Assembly: GCF_003105155.1 (NCBI RefSeq)
Contig: NZ_QETK01000004.1
Span: 62,001-126,000 of the forward strand
DNA length: 64,000 nucleotides
Origin: Pseudomonas sp. SDI
GTDB lineage: Bacteria > Pseudomonadota > Gammaproteobacteria > Pseudomonadales > Pseudomonadaceae
Direction: 5' to 3'
Positions 28,624 through 36,537 of this stretch are shown here, one piece after another. The translations under genes were made by a program, and so were the position numbers. Position 1 is the stretch's first letter, and every line of letters starts with the position of its first letter. The notes under the pieces are model-generated. The model ran no database searches. It was not told the DNA's origin and saw nothing but the letters and a program-made list of their open reading frames with translations.

Positions 28624-28651
28624 CCTATACAACAATTCCCTGTTGTACAGG
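28624..28651. promoter_or_regulatory. Inverted-repeat operator 2 of the light locus
   Basis: Left arm CCTATACAAC (28624-28633), 8-base spacer AATTCCCT, right arm GTTGTACAGG (28642-28651); only one base breaks perfect symmetry. It is 51 bases downstream of operator 1 and 18 bases before the start of the broken NTF2-like gene. The right arm runs into CAGGAT, a possible -10 element. Confidence 0.7.
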
Positions 28652-28668
28652 ATTGCCTGGAGCCCCGC

Positions 28669-28842
28669 ATGTCAGCGTACCTACAGCCATTTGCCGAGCG
28701 TTTGGCCGGCCTCGACGGGCAGCGCCTCGCTGCCCCTGAAAAGCTGTACAGCAACAACCTCACCTGTGCCGACGCGGTGAGGCCTGGACCGCCTACCCAC
28801 TGCAAGGTACGCGGCCAGCGGATTATATCGCCATGCGTATAG
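28669..28842 (+). pseudogene. Deletion scar: 5' end of an NTF2/SnoaL-like gene joined to the 3' end of another gene
   Basis: The ATG at 28669 has GGAG seven bases upstream and opens a 57-codon frame. Its first 37 residues (MSAYLQPFAERLAGLDGQRL, then LYSNNLTCADAV) resemble the N-terminus of SnoaL/NTF2-like proteins that normally run to about 150 residues. After about 28782 similarity ends. In another frame the following bases read AWTAYPLQGTRPADYIA directly into the next gene's ATG at 28833, which looks like the C-terminus of a lost gene. The simplest reading is an internal deletion fusing two genes of the light operon. The identity of the lost second gene (an SDR is typical in such operons) is inference. 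Confidence 0.55.
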
Positions 28843-30080
28843 CAATTATTGGCAGTGGCATCGCTGGCCTGACCTGCGCCCACCTGCTCTCTCGTCGGCA
28901 CGAGGTGACCGTATTCGAGGCCGCCGAGTGGATCGGCGGCCATACCCACACTGTCGACGTGACGTGGTGCGGCAAACACTACGCCATCGATACCGGCTTC
29001 ATCGTCTTCAACGACTGGACCTACCCCAACTTCATCCGCTTGCTCGACCAGCTCAACGTCGCTTCCCGACCGACCGAGATGAGTTTCTCCGTACATGACC
29101 CGCTCAGTGGACTGGAGTACAACGGCCACAACCTGAACACGCTGTTCGCACAGCGCCGCAACGTATTGTCGCCAGGTTTCTGGGGGATGCTGCGCGATAT
29201 CCTGCGCTTCAACCGGGAGGTACTCGCCGACCTGGACGACCGGCGTATCGATGCCAGCACCACCCTTGGCGCCTATCTCCAGGCCCAGGGCTACGGCCAG
29301 CGCTTCATCGAGCACTACATCGTGCCCATGGGGTCGGCGATCTGGTCGATGTCGCGCGCGGACATGCTCGGCTTCCCGCTGCAGTTCTTCGTGCGTTTCT
29401 GTCGCAACCACGGCTTGCTGTCGGTGAACCAGCGCCCGCAGTGGCGTGTGATCCAGGGCGGCTCGCGCAGTTATGTCGCCCCGCTTTGCCGACCATTTGC
29501 GGAGCGGATCCGCCTTGGCTGCAAGGTCCACCGGGTCGGCCGCGACAGCGGCGGTGTCACCCTCGTCAGCGCCGCCGGCACAGAACGCTTCGACAATGTG
29601 GTGTTCGCGTGTCATAGCGACCAGGCCCTGGCGCTGCTGGAAGCCCCGAGCGTACAGGAGCATGCCGTGCTGGGTGCTATCCGCTACGCCGACAACGATG
29701 TCGTGCTGCACACCGACACCCGCCTGCTGCCCCGCCGCCGGAAAGCCTGGGCCAGCTGGAACTACCGCCTTGGTGGCACTGAACAGGCCCCGGCCGCGCT
29801 GACCTACAACATGAACATCCTGCAAGGGATCGAGGCGCCGGTGACCTTCTGCGTGAGCCTGAACCAGACCGCGCTCATCGACCCGTCACAGATCATCGCC
29901 CGTTTCAGCTACGCCCACCCGCAGTACAGCCTCGCGGCGTCCGCTGCGCAGGCTCGCCAAGCGCAATTGCAGGGGCATCAGCACAGCTACTTTTGCGGCG
30001 CCTACTGGGGCAATGGCTTCCACGAAGACGGGGTGGTCAGCGCGCTGCAGGTGGCCAGGCACTTTGGAGAACACTGGTGA
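28833..30080 (+). CDS. FAD-dependent oxidoreductase (NAD(P)-binding Rossmann, amine-oxidase-like)
   Basis: A 415-residue flavoprotein starting with the dinucleotide-binding motif IAIIGSGIAGLTCAHLL and VFEAAEWIGGHTHTVDV, typical of the amine oxidase/phytoene desaturase superfamily; the C-terminal FAD segment includes YFCGAYWGNGFHEDGVVSAL. This protein is the usual neighbour of cyclopropane-fatty-acyl-phospholipid synthase homologues, and in light- or singlet-oxygen-induced loci of proteobacteria it belongs to fatty-acid modification clusters. The substrate is not known. It stands behind two light operators. The gene often found between it and the methyltransferase (DUF1365) is absent here; the 135-base gap has no recognisable coding sequence. 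Confidence 0.87.
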   Translation: MRIAIIGSGIAGLTCAHLLSRRHEVTVFEAAEWIGGHTHTVDVTWCGKHYAIDTGFIVFNDWTYPNFIRLLDQLNVASRPTEMSFSVHDPLSGLEYNGHNLNTLFAQRRNVLSPGFWGMLRDILRFNREVLADLDDRRIDASTTLGAYLQAQGYGQRFIEHYIVPMGSAIWSMSRADMLGFPLQFFVRFCRNHGLLSVNQRPQWRVIQGGSRSYVAPLCRPFAERIRLGCKVHRVGRDSGGVTLVSAAGTERFDNVVFACHSDQALALLEAPSVQEHAVLGAIRYADNDVVLHTDTRLLPRRRKAWASWNYRLGGTEQAPAALTYNMNILQGIEAPVTFCVSLNQTALIDPSQIIARFSYAHPQYSLAASAAQARQAQLQGHQHSYFCGAYWGNGFHEDGVVSALQVARHFGEHW

Positions 30081-30215
30081 ACAGCGGCGGGCACCTGCCC
30101 GCGCAGGCCCGGCCTCGGCACGCGCTGTGCCGCTTGTGCAAGCGTCCCCCCATCCATGAACACACTGCCAGCCGGGCTCACCTGGGGCTTGGCCAATCTT
30201 GTGAGGACCCTAAGT

Positions 30216-31475
30216 ATGTCCAATCCCACCCTGAGCGTTAGCAAGTCTGCCGGTCTTGCGCCATTACTCGGCGGGCTGGCACGCAACGCCGTACTCGCCC
30301 AGCTGGGCAAGCTGCGCCACGGTCACCTGCGCCTGCTCAGCCACGGGCAACAGTGGAGTTTCGGCAATGCCGACAGCCCGCTGCAAGCCGAAGTGGAGAT
30401 CCTCGACGATGCAACCTGGAGCCTGATCGCCGGCAATGGCTCGATCGGTGCCGGCGAAGCATATATCCATGGCTATTGGCGAAGCCCCGACCTGGCGCGG
30501 GTGACCCGCCTGTTCGTCGCCAACCTCGACGTGCTCGATGCCTTGGAGGGCGGCCTGGCCCGCTTCGGACGCCCTGCCCTACGGCTGCTGCACCGGTTGA
30601 ACCGAAACAGCAAGCGCGGCGCCCGACGCAACATTTTGGCCCACTACGACCTGGGTAACGCCTTGTTCGAGCAGTTGCTGGACCCGACCATGATGTATTC
30701 GGCCGCCCAGTTCGAGCACCCGGAGCAAACGCTGGAACAGGCCCAATTGCACAAGCTGAAGCGCATCTGCGAGAAGCTCGAACTGCACGCCGGCGATCAT
30801 CTGCTGGAGATTGGTTGCGGTTGGGGCAGCCTGGCGATCCACGCTGCGACCCAGTACGGCTGTCGGGTCACCACCACGACACTCTCCGAGGCGCAGTACA
30901 CGCATACCCTCCAGCGCGTCCGTGCTCTGGGGCTGGAGGCACAGGTGACGGTGCTGCGTGAAGACTACCGTGACCTGAAAGGCAGGTTCGACAAGCTGGT
31001 CTCGATCGAGATGATCGAGGCGGTTGGCCATCGATACCTGCCGGTGTATTTCCGCCAGTGTGCGTCACTCCTCAAACCCGACGGCCTGATGCTGTTGCAG
31101 GCGATCACCATCCGCGACCAGCGCTATGCCCGGGCACGCCGCGCGGTGGACTTCATCCAGCGCTACATCTTCCCCGGGGGCGCCCTGCCCTCGCTGAGCG
31201 TGCTGCTGGACACCGCCAGCCGGCAAACCGAACTGAACCTCGTGCACCTGGAGGATTTCGGCCAGGACTACGCGCGTACCCTGCGCCATTGGTACGACAA
31301 CCTGGGCCAGGCACGCACCACGCTGACGGCCCTCGGCTACGACGAGATGTTCCAGCGTTTGTGGGCGTTCTACCTGTGTTATTGCCAGGGTGGTTTCGAG
31401 GAGCGCGCCATTGGTGTAGCGCAACTGCTGTGGGCGGCTCCCCAGGCGCGACGCGCGCCTTTGTCCGCGCCGTGA
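30216..31475 (+). CDS. Cyclopropane-fatty-acyl-phospholipid synthase family methyltransferase (UfaM-like)
   Basis: A 419-residue SAM-dependent enzyme. The N-terminal lipid-binding region (about 1-120) is followed by the core methyltransferase: YDLGNALFEQLLDPTMMYS, SAM motif LLEIGCGWGSLAIHAA, TTLSEAQ, the EMIEAVGH catalytic region and FIQRYIFPGGALPS. CFA synthases add a methylene to unsaturated acyl chains; the light-induced P. putida homologue has been named ufaM for furan fatty acid synthesis. Which reaction this copy performs is inferred from context with LOV/LitR. ATG 30216 has GTGAGGA nearby; a longer frame from 30156 lacks a ribosome site. It converges on the DUF2256 gene with 22 bases between. 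Confidence 0.9.
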   Translation: MSNPTLSVSKSAGLAPLLGGLARNAVLAQLGKLRHGHLRLLSHGQQWSFGNADSPLQAEVEILDDATWSLIAGNGSIGAGEAYIHGYWRSPDLARVTRLFVANLDVLDALEGGLARFGRPALRLLHRLNRNSKRGARRNILAHYDLGNALFEQLLDPTMMYSAAQFEHPEQTLEQAQLHKLKRICEKLELHAGDHLLEIGCGWGSLAIHAATQYGCRVTTTTLSEAQYTHTLQRVRALGLEAQVTVLREDYRDLKGRFDKLVSIEMIEAVGHRYLPVYFRQCASLLKPDGLMLLQAITIRDQRYARARRAVDFIQRYIFPGGALPSLSVLLDTASRQTELNLVHLEDFGQDYARTLRHWYDNLGQARTTLTALGYDEMFQRLWAFYLCYCQGGFEERAIGVAQLLWAAPQARRAPLSAP

Positions 31476-31497
31476 TTGAAACCTGGCCCTGGCATTG

Positions 31498-31644
31498 CTA
31501 GGGCGCGCCGCTGCGCCGGGCGGAGCGGCGGCAGCGCTCCGAGCAGTAGCGTACTTGCTCCCAGCAGCGAGCCCAGCGTTTGCGCCAGTTGAAGGGCCGG
31601 CCGCACACCACGCAGACCTTGCTCGGCAGGAGGCCCTTCTTCAC
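31498..31644 (-). CDS. DUF2256 small zinc-ribbon-like protein
   Basis: A 48-residue basic protein ([20 protein letters not shown], then [19 protein letters not shown]) with two Cys pairs (CVVC and CSERC) spaced for metal binding. This is DUF2256, regularly found beside cryptochrome/photolyase-related genes. It starts with GTG at 31644 and overlaps the stop of the photolyase-related gene as GTGA, so it is translationally coupled. Function unknown; nucleic acid binding or Fe-S/zinc delivery would be guesses. Last gene of the minus-strand light operon. Confidence 0.85.
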   Translation of the reverse strand: MKKGLLPSKVCVVCGRPFNWRKRWARCWEQVRYCSERCRRSARRSGAP

Positions 31645-33167
31645 AGGGCCTCAGCGGCATCGAGCCGTGCCAGCAGTGACTGACCACGCTGCCACACGGC
31701 ATCACGCCGGCTGGCAGTCATGCCGTCGAGGCTGCGATAGATCAGCGCCAGGCGCGGATTAGCCGATAACTGGGGGCGATGGCGCATAAGAAAGTGCCAG
31801 TACAGCGCATTGAACGGGCAGCCATCTTCCTCTATGACCTGCTCGACCTTGTAACTGCAAGCCTTGCAGTGATCGGACATCCGTTGGATGTAACGGCCAC
31901 TGGCGCAATATGGCTTCGACCCCAGGTAGCCGCCATCGGCGTGCATCACCATGCCAAGCGTGTTGGGCAGTTCGACCCAGTCGAAGGCATCCATGTACAT
32001 GGCCAGGTACCACTCACAAATCGCGGCCGGGACGATGCCGGCCAGCAGGGCAAAGTTGCCGGTGACCATCAGCCGCTGGATGTGGTGGGCGTAGCCCAAC
32101 TGCAAGGTCTGCCCGATGGCTTGTTCCATGCAGCGCATGCGGGTGCGTCCGGTCCAGTAGAACGCCGGCAGCGGCCGGTCGTTGCCCAGATGATTGAGCC
32201 CGGCGTACTCAGGCATGCGCAGCCAATAGATGCCGCGCACATACTCGCGCCAGCCGATCAGTTGACGGATGAAGCCTTCGGCCGCATTGAGCGGCACGCG
32301 CCCCTCGCGCCAGGCCGTTTCGACGTCCTCGCACAGGCGCCGTACATCGAGAAGCCCGATATTGAGTGCCGCGCTGATGCGCGCATGGAACAGGTAGGGT
32401 TCGTCTTCGGCCATGGCGTCCTGATAGTCGCCGAAGGCGGCCAGACTGAAGTCGAGAAAATGCTGCCAGAGCTGCTGTGCTTCGCCATGGGTCACCGGGT
32501 AGTCGAACCCGTCCAGTGCCCCGTAATGGTCGCTGAAGCGTTGGCGCACCAGGGTCACCACAGCCTGGGTGATAGCGTCCTGCTCGAACTGTGCAGCGAA
32601 CGGCCCATGCAGCCCACGTGGTAATGCCTTGCGATTGTCACCATCAAAATTCCAGGCACCACCGGCCGGCTGGCCGTCGGGCTCCATCAGCAGCCCGCAA
32701 CGTTTGCGCATGCCACGGTAGAAGTGCTCCATGCGCAATTGCGTTCGCCCTTGGGCCCAGCGCGCGAACGCTTCGCGCGAGCACAGGAAACGATTGTCGC
32801 GATGCCACACGAGCGGCAGCCCGGCGTCGCGCAAAGCCTGCTCCAGGCGCCACTCACCACACTCGGTGAGGTGGATTTCCGCAGCGCCCAACGCCTGTTG
32901 CCAGCGCTGCAGTTCGCCGGCAATGCTGCCGCTGTTGCCGTCCGCATTCAGCGCCACGTAATGCACCTGCCAGCCCCGCTCACGCAGGGCCTGGGCGAAA
33001 TGCCGCATGGCGCTGAAAATGAGTACGATCTTCTGCGGATGATGCGGCACATAGCGCGCCTCGCCCATCACTTCTGCCATCAGTAGCGCATCGCGAGCCG
33101 GGTCCAGCGCGCCCAGGCTTGCCAGCTCGAACGACAATTGGTCACCCAGTATCAGACCCAGGCGCAT
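31641..33167 (-). CDS. FeS photolyase/cryptochrome-related protein (FeS-BCP, CryB/PhrB type)
   Basis: About 508 residues from the ATG at 33167 (a GTG at 33182 is an alternative; neither has a strong ribosome site). N-terminal Rossmann domain ([36 protein letters not shown]) and C-terminal helical FAD domain ([52 protein letters not shown]). Cysteines in [19 protein letters not shown] and [10 protein letters not shown] are the 4Fe-4S ligands of the FeS-BCP branch, whose members repair 6-4 photoproducts or act as CryB photoreceptors. In P. putida a cryB homologue is light-induced. Encoded in a five-gene operon behind the operator at 34588. Repair versus signalling role is undecided. Confidence 0.92.
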   Translation of the reverse strand: MRLGLILGDQLSFELASLGALDPARDALLMAEVMGEARYVPHHPQKIVLIFSAMRHFAQALRERGWQVHYVALNADGNSGSIAGELQRWQQALGAAEIHLTECGEWRLEQALRDAGLPLVWHRDNRFLCSREAFARWAQGRTQLRMEHFYRGMRKRCGLLMEPDGQPAGGAWNFDGDNRKALPRGLHGPFAAQFEQDAITQAVVTLVRQRFSDHYGALDGFDYPVTHGEAQQLWQHFLDFSLAAFGDYQDAMAEDEPYLFHARISAALNIGLLDVRRLCEDVETAWREGRVPLNAAEGFIRQLIGWREYVRGIYWLRMPEYAGLNHLGNDRPLPAFYWTGRTRMRCMEQAIGQTLQLGYAHHIQRLMVTGNFALLAGIVPAAICEWYLAMYMDAFDWVELPNTLGMVMHADGGYLGSKPYCASGRYIQRMSDHCKACSYKVEQVIEEDGCPFNALYWHFLMRHRPQLSANPRLALIYRSLDGMTASRRDAVWQRGQSLLARLDAAEAL

Positions 33168-33175
33168 CGTTCGGG

Positions 33176-33481
33176 CTACCACTGGCTGGTCAGCGTCACC
33201 GGCACCCGCATCGGCGCGACCGGGCCGTCACGTTGACCGCACATCTCATCGTGCACCACCTGCTGCACCAGCATGCACGGCACCGCCGGCAGGTCGATCA
33301 GCAGTTGGCGCAGTTCCGTGATGGAACGCACACGAACCGGTTGGCCGAGGGTATCGCTCAGCGTCACCGGACCGGTGCCGGTGAGTGCACGCAGGACGTA
33401 GAAGCCGCCCTCCAGTGACAGGACTTCAAGTTCTTCGACTGCGCCGGCCGTGACCAGCTGAGTGAGCGCGTTAAGGTTCAT
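33176..33481 (-). CDS. DUF6482 family protein
   Basis: A 101-residue protein with the compact pattern of DUF6482: LEVLSLEGGFYVLRAL, a LSDTLGQPVRVRSITELRQL turn-helix and CMLVQQVVHDEMCG near the C-terminus. Family members are common in Pseudomonas, usually as single small genes without assigned function. Its start overlaps the stop of the DUF3833 gene (ATGA), and its stop lies nine bases before the ATG of the photolyase-related gene, so it is part of that transcript. Its presence in a light operon is the only functional clue. Confidence 0.82.
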   Translation of the reverse strand: MNLNALTQLVTAGAVEELEVLSLEGGFYVLRALTGTGPVTLSDTLGQPVRVRSITELRQLLIDLPAVPCMLVQQVVHDEMCGQRDGPVAPMRVPVTLTSQW

Positions 33482-34020
33482 GGTGTGGCCTCCGGCAGGC
33501 GGCGGAAGAACAGGGTGATCTGCCCGATCTCCACGCCCAGTTTGCTCATGCTCGAGCGGTTGATCAGGGTGTCGTCATCTATCAGGTACATCCAGTCATC
33601 CAGGTCCACCTGCCAGTGCCGCCCATCGACGGGCAGATCCAGCTGGTATCGCCAACGCAAGGCATTGCCCGCCACTTCGCCACGGGCCTCACCGATCACG
33701 TCCCCTGCGGTGCCGCGCCAGCGACCAGGGCCATCCGGCACCAGTGTCCAGGTACGTTGCTGACGCGTCCCGTCGCTATACAGAAAATGCTCGTCGAGGA
33801 TCAGCCGGTCACCTTCACGGCGGCTGTCGATACGCACCTGGAAGCGCTTTACTACCTCGCCCGAACGCTTCTGAAACATCCCCCAGGCCTGTACGGGACG
33901 CGAGAAGAACGTCGCCAGGTCCAGCTTCGGTTGCTCGCCGGCATAGTGCTCGACACCGACATTGCCACAACTGCCCAGAAGCAGGCAGGCTGCCAACAAC
34001 AGCGCTTTATACATGTGCAT
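33478..34020 (-). CDS. DUF3833 lipoprotein
   Basis: A 180-residue predicted lipoprotein: signal sequence MYKALLLAACLLLGSCGN with the lipobox LLGSC. The mature domain is beta-rich (VVKRFQVRIDSRREGDRLIL, DEHFLYSDGTRQQRTWTLVP, RWRGTAGDVIGEARGEVAGN, DDWMYLIDDDTLINRSSMSK) and matches DUF3833, a lipocalin-like family repeatedly found with SDR, DUF1365, photolyase-related and CFA-synthase genes. A lipid-related role at the envelope is suggested by that context only. ATG 34020 or 34014 are possible starts; GAGG lies upstream of both. It follows the chalcone-isomerase-like gene with an 11-base gap. Confidence 0.88.
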   Translation of the reverse strand: MHMYKALLLAACLLLGSCGNVGVEHYAGEQPKLDLATFFSRPVQAWGMFQKRSGEVVKRFQVRIDSRREGDRLILDEHFLYSDGTRQQRTWTLVPDGPGRWRGTAGDVIGEARGEVAGNALRWRYQLDLPVDGRHWQVDLDDWMYLIDDDTLINRSSMSKLGVEIGQITLFFRRLPEATP

Positions 34021-34031
34021 GTTTACGTGCC

Positions 34032-34562
34032 TCAGTCGTTACCGGCCAGCCCGAGCAGGCGCTGACGCAGTTGTGGGTCTCTGGCACGCGGATCGAGCCA
34101 GATGGCGAAGAAAGCCCGGGCAAAGCGCGGGTCGGCGATTTCACCGCTGAGTTGGCCATCGACATAGAAGCGGCACCCACGCCCTGGCAGGTACAAGCCG
34201 GTAATGCGCATGCCGGGGCGCACATCAACGAATGCCTGTTCAATCGCCTTGGTCCACGTCGCGCGTTGCTGCGGCGTCACGCTACCGCCGCTCAGACGCT
34301 GCATTTCCTCAAGGCTGGCCTTTACCAGCGTGGCTTTAGACAGTGATCGGTGATAGATCAGCTCAAGGGCAAAAGGCTGACTCCAGTCCTGAACGGGGCC
34401 GACAGTCCACAGCCGGGCGGTATACAGGTGCAGGCCAAACCAGGTGAAATCACCCACACCCAGCCGCTGTGCCGTTGGCAGCTCGGCTCGCCAGTCTGCT
34501 GCCACCGACGACAGGGCTGTCAGTAACAGACACAGGCAGGTCCAACGAGAAGGGTGTGCCAT
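34032..34562 (-). CDS. Chalcone isomerase-like exported protein
   Basis: A 176-residue protein with signal peptide (WTCLCLLLTALSSVAA) and the chalcone-isomerase-like fold: LGVGDFTWFGLHLYTARLW, FALELIYHRSLSKATLVKAS, ATWTKAIEQAFVDVRPGMRI and GEIADPRFARAFFAIWLDPR. Bacterial members of this family are periplasmic, lack flavonoid chemistry residues and are thought to bind fatty acids or similar ligands. ATG 34562 is preferred because TTGAGG lies six bases upstream. First gene of the five-gene minus-strand light operon; the full operator at 34588-34615 is 26 bases upstream. Confidence 0.85.
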   Translation of the reverse strand: MAHPSRWTCLCLLLTALSSVAADWRAELPTAQRLGVGDFTWFGLHLYTARLWTVGPVQDWSQPFALELIYHRSLSKATLVKASLEEMQRLSGGSVTPQQRATWTKAIEQAFVDVRPGMRITGLYLPGRGCRFYVDGQLSGEIADPRFARAFFAIWLDPRARDPQLRQRLLGLAGND

Positions 34563-34587
34563 GCTGACCTCAAGCATCACGATAAAT

Positions 34588-34615
34588 TCTATACAACTAT
34601 AGACTCATGTATAGG
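34588..34615. promoter_or_regulatory. Inverted-repeat operator 3 of the light locus
   Basis: Left arm TCTATACAAC (34588-34597), 8-base spacer, right arm CATGTATAGG (34606-34615). On the minus strand the arm GTTGTATAGA continues to AAT, giving a TAGAAT -10 for the chalcone-isomerase-like operon. Same 10-8-10 geometry as the two operators at 28573 and 28624. Confidence 0.65.
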
Positions 34616-34626
34616 TTTTTTCAGAT

Positions 34627-34636
34627 CCTGTACAAT
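34627..34636. promoter_or_regulatory. Additional half-site CCTGTACAAT
   Basis: Nine of ten bases agree with the arm CCTGTACAAC found in operator 2. It lies 11 bases beyond operator 3, on the side of the divergent DUF1543 gene. The partner arm at 8-base spacing (CATTGAACTA) is poor, so it is called a half-site only. Confidence 0.4.
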
Positions 34637-34736
34637 TTTTTATTCATTGAACTACCATCGCCGTCAGGACAGCGGTTGGCAGCGTCTGCGGCGGCGCGCA
34701 GAATGCAACGCTTTCTGGCGTTTGAGGGGCTTGCTC

Positions 34737-35228
34737 ATGCTGTACGTTGTCATGCTCGGTGGCCGTCACCCGCGCGCCAGCATCGAGGTCCACGATGTGG
34801 TGTTCGCCCAGGCAGACTCACTGGACCAGGCCTACCCACAGTTGCGCCAGGCCTGGTTCGGCAGCCATGCGGGCCTGCACATCGATTCCTGGCTGGAGGT
34901 CGACGGTATCGACGCGTACCGTGTTGAACTTGGCCCGCTCGCCCCGGGACCGGGCACACCGAGGCTGTTCTTCATCAACCTGGGCGGCTATGAGCGGCAG
35001 GTATTCGGCGAGGCCCATCGCTACCTGTTGCTGGTGGCCAACGACAAGGCCCAGGCCAGGCAGTTGGGCAAGCAACGCTTGCAGGCGGACTGGCTGAAGC
35101 CCCACACCGATGCCGTGCTTGACGTCGACGACTGCTTGCCGGTGGATCTCGTCGGCGGTCGCTATGTGCATCTGGTCGAGGGCCGCCATGACGGTATTCG
35201 GCAGTACAGTGATTACATCCTGCTCTGA
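34737..35228 (+). CDS. DUF1543 family protein
   Basis: A 163-residue protein that fits DUF1543: MLYVVMLGGRHPRASIEVHD, then AYPQLRQAWFGSHAGLHIDS, FFINLGGYERQVFGEAHRYL and a second similar half with RYVHLVEG. The two halves look like a repeat of a small alpha/beta unit. No catalytic motif is known. ATG 34737 is chosen because GAGGGG lies ten bases upstream. It is divergent from the chalcone-isomerase-like gene and shares the operator-bearing intergenic region, so light control is plausible but not demonstrated. Confidence 0.82.
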   Translation: MLYVVMLGGRHPRASIEVHDVVFAQADSLDQAYPQLRQAWFGSHAGLHIDSWLEVDGIDAYRVELGPLAPGPGTPRLFFINLGGYERQVFGEAHRYLLLVANDKAQARQLGKQRLQADWLKPHTDAVLDVDDCLPVDLVGGRYVHLVEGRHDGIRQYSDYILL

Positions 35229-35326
35229 GCCTTATCGAGCCCCTGGCGTTTGCCGCGCAGAGTGCTTTCGGCGAAGCTGGCAGAGTGCCACAATAGCCCA
35301 TCGTATTTCGAGCTGCGGCGGTAGCC

Positions 35327-36454
35327 ATGAACGACCTCGGTCCTCCAGATGAAATAGCGAAGTACGTAAGGACGGATCGGCTGAAACAGCTGTTCGTTCA
35401 GTCGGCCCCCGCCGTACTAGGTAGTTACCTGGCCGCAGCGATGCTGTGCTGGTTGGGTTGGGAGCGTTTCGATCAGCAAAGGGCGACTGCCTGGATCACC
35501 CTACTGAGCCTGTCCACGGCCTTGCGCGCGATGATGTTCGTCGCCTATCGGCGAACGCCGCCCAACCGGCGCACGCCCGAGCACTGGGAGTGGCGCTATT
35601 GGCTGACGCTGACGTTGTCGGCAGGCATCTGGGGCCTGGGCGCGCTCGCGGTAATGCCCAGCGACGACCTGGTGGGGCAGACGGTGATCATGCTGTTTGC
35701 CGTCGGCATGTCCGTCAGCGCAGTCTCGTGCTACTCCTCTTACCGCCATATGACGCTGGCATCCATCAGCCTGGTGCTGCTGCCTTGCACCGTCTGGTTG
35801 CTGTTGCAACCCACCGCGCTGCAACGGGGCATCGCCCTGGCGGTGCTGGTGTTCGCATCGTTCGTGGTCAGCGCTACGCGCAATCTGTCCTCAGCCCTGG
35901 AGACGGCGTGGCGGCTGAAGCATGAGATGGAGCTCGCGCACCGCTTGGCCGTGGTCGCCTCGTGCACCGACGCGCTGACGGGCCTGAACAATCGGCGTGC
36001 GTTCTTCGACCATGCGCTGGCACAGCATGCCCAGTGCCAGCAGGGCTGCGAGGAGATCGCGGTGCTGATGCTGGACATCGACCATTTCAAACAGATCAAC
36101 GACACGTTCGGGCATGCGGCGGGTGACCAGGTGCTACAGCACATAGGCGCGGTGATCAGCACGTGCCTGCGCGATGACGATATTGCCGGCAGGCTCGGTG
36201 GCGAGGAGTTTGCCGTCCTGCTGCCCGATACATCCCAGGCCACGGCCTGCGCTATCGCCGAGCGCCTCAGAGCACTGATCGCGCAACTGAGCAGCGAGTA
36301 CCCCGTCACGGCAAGCATTGGCCTGAGCTGTGCAACCGCCGCCGACAGCGATCTCGATACATTGCTCAGCAGCGCCGACAAGGCTATGTACCGCGCCAAA
36401 GCGTCGGGCCGTAACCGAGTGACCGTCGCCGAACAGGTGCGCGAGGCTGTCTGA
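35327..36454 (+). CDS. Membrane-bound diguanylate cyclase (GGDEF)
   Basis: A 375-residue protein. Five or six membrane helices span about residues 28-195 (LGSYLAAAMLCWLGW, LTLTLSAGIWGLGALAVM, VIMLFAVGMSVSAVSC, LASISLVLLPCTVWLLL, ALAVLVFASFVVSA). The C-terminal GGDEF domain has LTGLNNRRAFFDHAL, LMLDIDHFKQINDTFGH and the active-site signature GGEEF (AGRLGGEEFAVLLPD), so it should make cyclic di-GMP. The inhibitory RxxD site is not in its usual position before GGEEF (LRDDDIAG instead), so product inhibition may be weak. No EAL domain. Stands alone; the signal sensed by the membrane part is unknown. Confidence 0.92.
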   Translation: MNDLGPPDEIAKYVRTDRLKQLFVQSAPAVLGSYLAAAMLCWLGWERFDQQRATAWITLLSLSTALRAMMFVAYRRTPPNRRTPEHWEWRYWLTLTLSAGIWGLGALAVMPSDDLVGQTVIMLFAVGMSVSAVSCYSSYRHMTLASISLVLLPCTVWLLLQPTALQRGIALAVLVFASFVVSATRNLSSALETAWRLKHEMELAHRLAVVASCTDALTGLNNRRAFFDHALAQHAQCQQGCEEIAVLMLDIDHFKQINDTFGHAAGDQVLQHIGAVISTCLRDDDIAGRLGGEEFAVLLPDTSQATACAIAERLRALIAQLSSEYPVTASIGLSCATAADSDLDTLLSSADKAMYRAKASGRNRVTVAEQVREAV

Positions 36455-36537
36455 GAACAGGCAAAACCCTCGGCAGCCTCAACTGGACGAGGCGCGAGCG
36501 TGCAATCACCATTGTCCAGCACCCAGGGGAATGTTAA

